Source: Platycnemis pennipes (lineage: Eukaryota > Arthropoda > Insecta > Odonata > Platycnemididae). Taken from it: a DNA stretch of 64,000 bases. Both the position numbers and the translations under genes were made by a program. Shown here piece by piece: positions 40,401 through 46,400 of this stretch; the stretch's first letter is position 1, and every line of letters starts with the position of its first letter. Location of the stretch: positions 6,417,915-6,481,914 of the forward strand of contig OW121846.1 in assembly GCA_933228895.1 (NCBI GenBank), in the 5' to 3' direction. The notes under the pieces are model-generated. The model worked only from the letters and a program-made list of their open reading frames with translations. It made no database searches and was not told the DNA's origin.

Positions 40401-43400
40401 CCTAAAAGATTGTCTTCATCAGGCCATTGTGTCTATTATATGGACGATTAAGTTGTCTCGTCTTCTTTATTGGGTTGTCGCGAGGGGTATGCAACTCTGA
40501 GAAATGGTGTACGCTTGTTGAGAAATGGTCGACAAATGGCTGGAAATGGTCAGAAACGGCCGGAATTGGTTTGAAATGGACGGAAATGGACTAGGAATGG
40601 TTGAAATGGTCAGCAATGCAAGAATTGGGAGAAATGGTAAGAAATGGCCATTAATGGTTAGAAATGGACGGAAATGGACTAGGAATGGTTGAAATGGATC
40701 GAAATGGTCACGAATGGGAGAAATGATCGGAAATGATCAGAAATGGTCAGTAATGGTTAGAAGTGGACGGAAATGGACTAGGAATGGTTGAAATGGATCG
40801 AAATGGTCAGAAATGCAGCGAATTGGGAGAAATGGCCAGGAATGGCTAAAAATGGTCAGACATGAGCTCGGAATGGTTGCAATAGATAGAAATCGTAAGG
40901 AATGGAAGAAATGGTCGAAGATTGACATAAATAGACAGAAAAGGCCGGAATGGACTGGATTTGGTTGAAATAGAAAAACCTGTGAGAAATAGTATAAAAC
41001 CGCTAAATGCAATAAATGAGTGGAAATGGGCGGAAGTTTAAAGAAATTGGCAGGAATTGATAAAATGTTTGAACATTTTAGAAAATGGTGACAAAACAAG
41101 AAAAGACCTAAAATGTGAGAAATTGCCCTAGGTTTGTGGGAATTCTATCAAAATGGTTCTGACATTGGCTAAAATATCCAAATATTGATAAGAAAATGGG
41201 CAGTGATGAATTAAAGGTTAATTAGAGAGTGGTGGCTCTGCTTTTATGCCGCGAACAAAGTGACGTGGTGTTGTTTGGAGAACAGTCTCAAATTAATTAG
41301 CAGAATTCCACCGAGAAAAAAATCCTTCGCCGTGGTCGGGACTCGAACCCTGGTTTCCGGCCAGGTGCTTAAGCTACAAATGAAGCTCCCGAGGTTTCAT
41401 CTTTCCCAGTGGAAGACGGCCATTAAAGGAATAAGTTCGCCGTCCTTCAATTCGTTATATAGTACCTATTCCAATCAATTAGTTTTCCTCCCAAGCTAGA
41501 GTCACTAATTTATTGCGTATAATAACTATAGTCTTTTCTGGGTATACCCTGCTTAGAAAGAGTTGAACAAAATGGTACGTGAAGGATTCGTGTAGGGAGG
41601 AGACTGAGCGCATAAACTCAAAATGAAGTGGTTTATTTTTCAGGGCTTTAAAGATAACTAGGGATACTAAATATAACAGGTACTCTTGAAAATACATTTA
41701 ATACAATGTAATGTGTAAACAATTTGTATTTGTTTTGACTAAGAAAGCGAGGTAAAAAAGAAAAGAATGTTAATTGGGAAAATACCGATTGAAATGATCA
41801 TTTTAAAATATCTATAAATGTTGCCAAATTAAACAGTTTTGAACCTAACATATACTTGATGGAGTTGAAGGTTTCGTAAGAATTAGGAATATTTGAATAA
41901 AATATAGAAATCATCATCATAGGTCAACAATCCTAGAATTGGTTTGACGCAGTCCTCCACGCGATTCTTCTATCGGCCAACCTCTTCATAGATACGTCAT
42001 TCCTCTCTTTCACGACCTGTTTCATATATTTAATACAAGGCCTGCCTTTTCCAGTGATGGAGAGACAAGAAAATAAAACGTGGAAAATGAAGAAGGCCAA
42101 CTTTGCTACAAAAGTATGAGGAATGAGAGAGAACGTAAAGCGAGGAAAGCTAGGCAAATGTGGATGAAGGTGATGCCATGGTCGAAGACTAGTGTGGAAG
42201 GTTGACGGAGGGTCTGAGCGATCTAGGCGGGGTATCCCACCGTGTGTCTGGGCGTCGAGACGCCCTTGCAATCAACCTATTTCTTTCAAAACCACCACAA
42301 ACTAATTTATGTTATGCAAGGATCAAGTGGACCATAAGAAGAGGAGTGGGGTTTATTGCTTAAAATGTGGTGACTGTGACGGCCTCTACATAGGTCAAAC
42401 ATCAAGAAATTTTACCTGTAGAACTAAAGAACATTTTAATGCTTTTAAATGTAATAATGAAGACAAAAACAATTTTGCTAAGCACCTTTTAACTTTTGAC
42501 CACAGCAGGGATTTTAATGTTAATGTGTTACATTTCTCTAATAATAGACGTGAGTTAGACTCTCTAGAGCAACTGGAAATTTTAAAAAGATTATATGACT
42601 CAGGGGTCACAGTGCTAAACGAATATTTGTATGTACCCTGCCTCCTCCCCGATCCTTGACTCAGTCACTACCCAGGCCCCAACAACTCACCCAAGGTCGC
42701 GCATGACCTCGACATGACTTCCACAACCTTTGGCCCGATTTCCCTCACTCCCACACCACTTCTCCATCATCGGCAACGCAACCCCCCCCCCCCCACCTCC
42801 CAGTAAACCTCCCCTTCCGTCCTCCTCCTTGCCCCACCCCCAACGACCGTGGCTTGGTATATATTGGAGTGCTCTGCTAATTTTTTCACCTGATGATGGC
42901 GATCATTCGTTGAAACCCGGGTCGTGTTTCCTTGAAATCTGTGGTATTGTAAAAGTTTTTAATAAACCTTGGTGTAATGGAATACCACAAAGTTACTTCA
43001 CAACGTATTTTATTCAATGACTTTATAGTTTGAAGTCCATTCAAAAAATGTAAAATAAATAATTTAGTCACATCAACCAACATTGCATGGATAATTGAAA
43101 AACAATCCTACATTTTTGCTGGAAAATTTGTTGGCATAATTCACGCATTCACAAATTAAAACCAGGAAGCAACGGCAATACAAGGTGACATTGCATTTAT
43201 TGCACATAAATATCGCTTGTGAGCTACATTTTACATCTATTACAGAAATTTAAAACGGATAGCTTTATTCAAGATGAAAAAAGATCGCAAGCTTTCCCGG
43301 CGTACGCTTGAAGTGAAGACTATTCGGGTGCTCCACCGGGTCAAATTCTCCATCGCTGCCGACGTTTCAAGGAACGAGTCGTTCCCCATCATACAGCCAT

Positions 43401-46400
43401 GAGGATAGGGAACGACTCGTTCCATCATACAGCCATGAGGATAGGGAACGACTCGTTCCATCATACAGCCATGAGGATAGGGAACGACTCGTTCCATCAT
43501 ACAGCCATGAGGATAGGGAACGACTCGTTCCATCATACAGCCATGAGGATAGGGAACGACTCGTTCCATCATACAGCCATGAGGATAGGGAACGACTCGT
43601 TCCATCATACAGCCATGAGGATAGGGAACGACTCGTTCCTTGAAACGTCGGCAGCGATGGAGAATTTGACCCGGTGGAGCACCCGAATAGCCTTCACTTC
43701 CTTTTATTCAAGATGTTAGGCATACACCTACTAAAAACCAGCGTATTGGTTTAGATTCGACTAGATTAGTTAGATTACAGAGAGAGATTGTTACTATCAT
43801 TTACGATCCTGTGCAATTTCCAAATGTTGACGACACAACTATCAAGCGCACTGTTAAAAAGTAGCCACCAACATCCTCCCCTCCTGGCTTTTATTTCGTA
43901 GTTGCCAACTCCGTTATCATGGACATCCACCCCACCCATATTATTCACCCCTGTTATATAATGATATGCTATTTGGTTAGAGCATATTCTCAATGTTTTT
44001 CGTGATATTGCCTTAGCTTTTTGCCTTGGAAGGATGAGATAAGGTGTCCTAACATATGTCATAACGGCGAACACTAAATTATCATACCAATGCACTATGA
44101 GGATTAAATTATTTTCGTCATTTTGGCAATAGCAAGTTCCTTTCTTTCTCCCACTTACCATGCGATCGATTGTCAGAGATACTGAAATATAATATTAGTT
44201 ACTTGAACCTTGGCATGCCTCTCTTGGCATGCTTTCTCGAGTGATTTTTCACCCGTTTGACCCGTGTCACCAGGACATTAGCTCCAATACATTTTGTTTA
44301 TGGTTGAGAATGGTACCCCGTCAAAAACTATAATTGCCAAAAACCTTTCCGAGATTATGTTGACTTTGATTCTTTACTGATCGCTACAATATTTTCACTG
44401 AAAATGAAAATATAGCGTACATCTCGATGAAAAATTAAGAGAAAATGTCAAGGGGTGTCATACTTTTGTGTGTATTTTTAGCACTTCTTTAGAAATAGTC
44501 ACGTAGTATGCTGGTAAAACATATTTTTGTGTACCTTTATCCCAATGAGGAACTGACACACTTTTACTCGTATTTAGCTTAAGATATGTCTTAAGGCCGC
44601 TTTACATGATACAATTTTTTGTACAATTTCTTGTACAAACTGTTGTATGAGGAAGTTGTGGCGTGTAAAGCGGCAAATTGTACGAACGCTTCTGCGATTG
44701 TCTGAATGACTGAACGGGAAATAGAACCTGTTCTAATTCCATTCAGACAAACTACAATTTCGTTCAGTTTATACAAACGTTTGTGCAGGAAATTGTACAA
44801 AAAATTGTATCGTGTAAAGCAGCCTTTATGTACATTTTTTCATGGGTTACATAGTATGGGTTACAATGCGAACTCCAAATTATGTTCGAATTCCAAGCAT
44901 TGAATTCCAATCCTCGTTCTCAAAGGCCTTCTCCAATTTTCCAAACACAATGAATGCTTAACCATTCTCTTCTCTATGAGTAGCCTTAGGGCACATATCG
45001 CTTCTCTTGCACCCTTGCTTTTCCTGAATCCGAATTGGTCTTCATCCGTGTACAGTGTACACATTGTACATTGTACACCTCTGATTTTCATGTTGCTCTC
45101 CTATGAATACTCTGATTCTTTTCACTTGCCACTTTCTTCAACTGATTTCTCAGCCCGATCCTTTTCTATGTAGCTTCTGATCGCTTTTTGAATTGCCAGC
45201 TGACATGGCACCTCCTTTAATTTTTCTACGTGCCATATTCGTGTGCATACAATGCGTAATCCCATGTTTCATCGTGTCTATAATCCTGTAGCTTCCTCTC
45301 CAAAAGTCTCTGCCTTCGGGCCACTCCATTTCGCTTCTTCCGAGTATATCGATGCCCTGTCTTTGCATTTCTACATTTTGGTTTCTTATCTTTCACAGAT
45401 CCGAAGCAATTTCACCTTCAATGTTCCTATCTTTTAATGCTTCCCTCTTTTAAAGTGTATGATAGAATATTGTTCATTGTTTTCGCCTCTTCCTTTTATG
45501 CAAAATCAGCAATCTTAGTAGGCATATCATTAGAATTAATAGACTTTATTTCAGCTTTATAAATTTTGTATCGCATGTTTAGTTGAACCTTTTTGATACT
45601 CCATTTTTAAATGTTACACGCATGAGGATATATTTTTATGATAGTTAATTCATGAAATTGTATTGTTAAATTGTTAAGGTCGGAATATATGTTTAAATTA
45701 GAAAGGTCTTTTATCATCCAACAGTTTTCTGTTTTTACATACATATGTACATTAGAGCTATAATTATAGCTTTGTATTACAAAGTTTGCTCTCAAAAATG
45801 CTGTGATAATATATACTCTTGACAAAACTTGATGATTATTGATTAGAAAATATTAGCAACAGTGAAGAGCATTTAAGGCAGGTAGTGGTGTACTTTAAGA
45901 CGTTTATTTATTCCATTTCTTATTTTCCAGTTTTCTTCATCTGCGACTACTTCGTCAGAAGTTAGAGAGAATGAGCATAGGAGGCTAAGAAAAAGTCGAT
46001 CTGATGTCACCCCCACATCAGGATGTGATCACATTACAGGAGATATTACTGCTGAAGAAGATAGACATAGTGATTCCAGGGTGTCATCCACGAGTACAAG
46101 TTCTCTGAAAGAAGACACTTCAAAACTGGATGGGAAAATTTTAGCAGTGGACCACATTACTCATCTCTGCACATCCAGTGGTTCTGGCAAAAGTGAAGGG
46201 AGTAAAAATGTCTCGATCACTGCAGCCGTGAGGAGAGATACGTCTATGGATTCAGCAGTATGGCAGGATTGCAGTCGTTTACAAAACGTAGACGTAGTTC
46301 AGAAGGTAATGATGAGAAGGCTGGATGTTTCAGAACAGGAAGATAGTTTTGAAACTGCTAGATCATTGAGGAGAGAGGAGAAGGAAAAAGAATCGCCCAC

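Noticed and set aside
40737..41099. 120-codon Phe/His/Leu/Pro-rich minus-strand frame
   Set aside because: Translation of the GAAATGG minisatellite.
43387..43638. CRISPR-like regular repeat array
   Set aside because: The 36-bp repeats are directly adjacent with no spacers, and the setting is a eukaryotic fold-back element.
43240..43719. Repetitive 12-residue-period proteins on both strands
   Set aside because: They are translations of the 36-bp minisatellite, which is open only because 36 is divisible by three.
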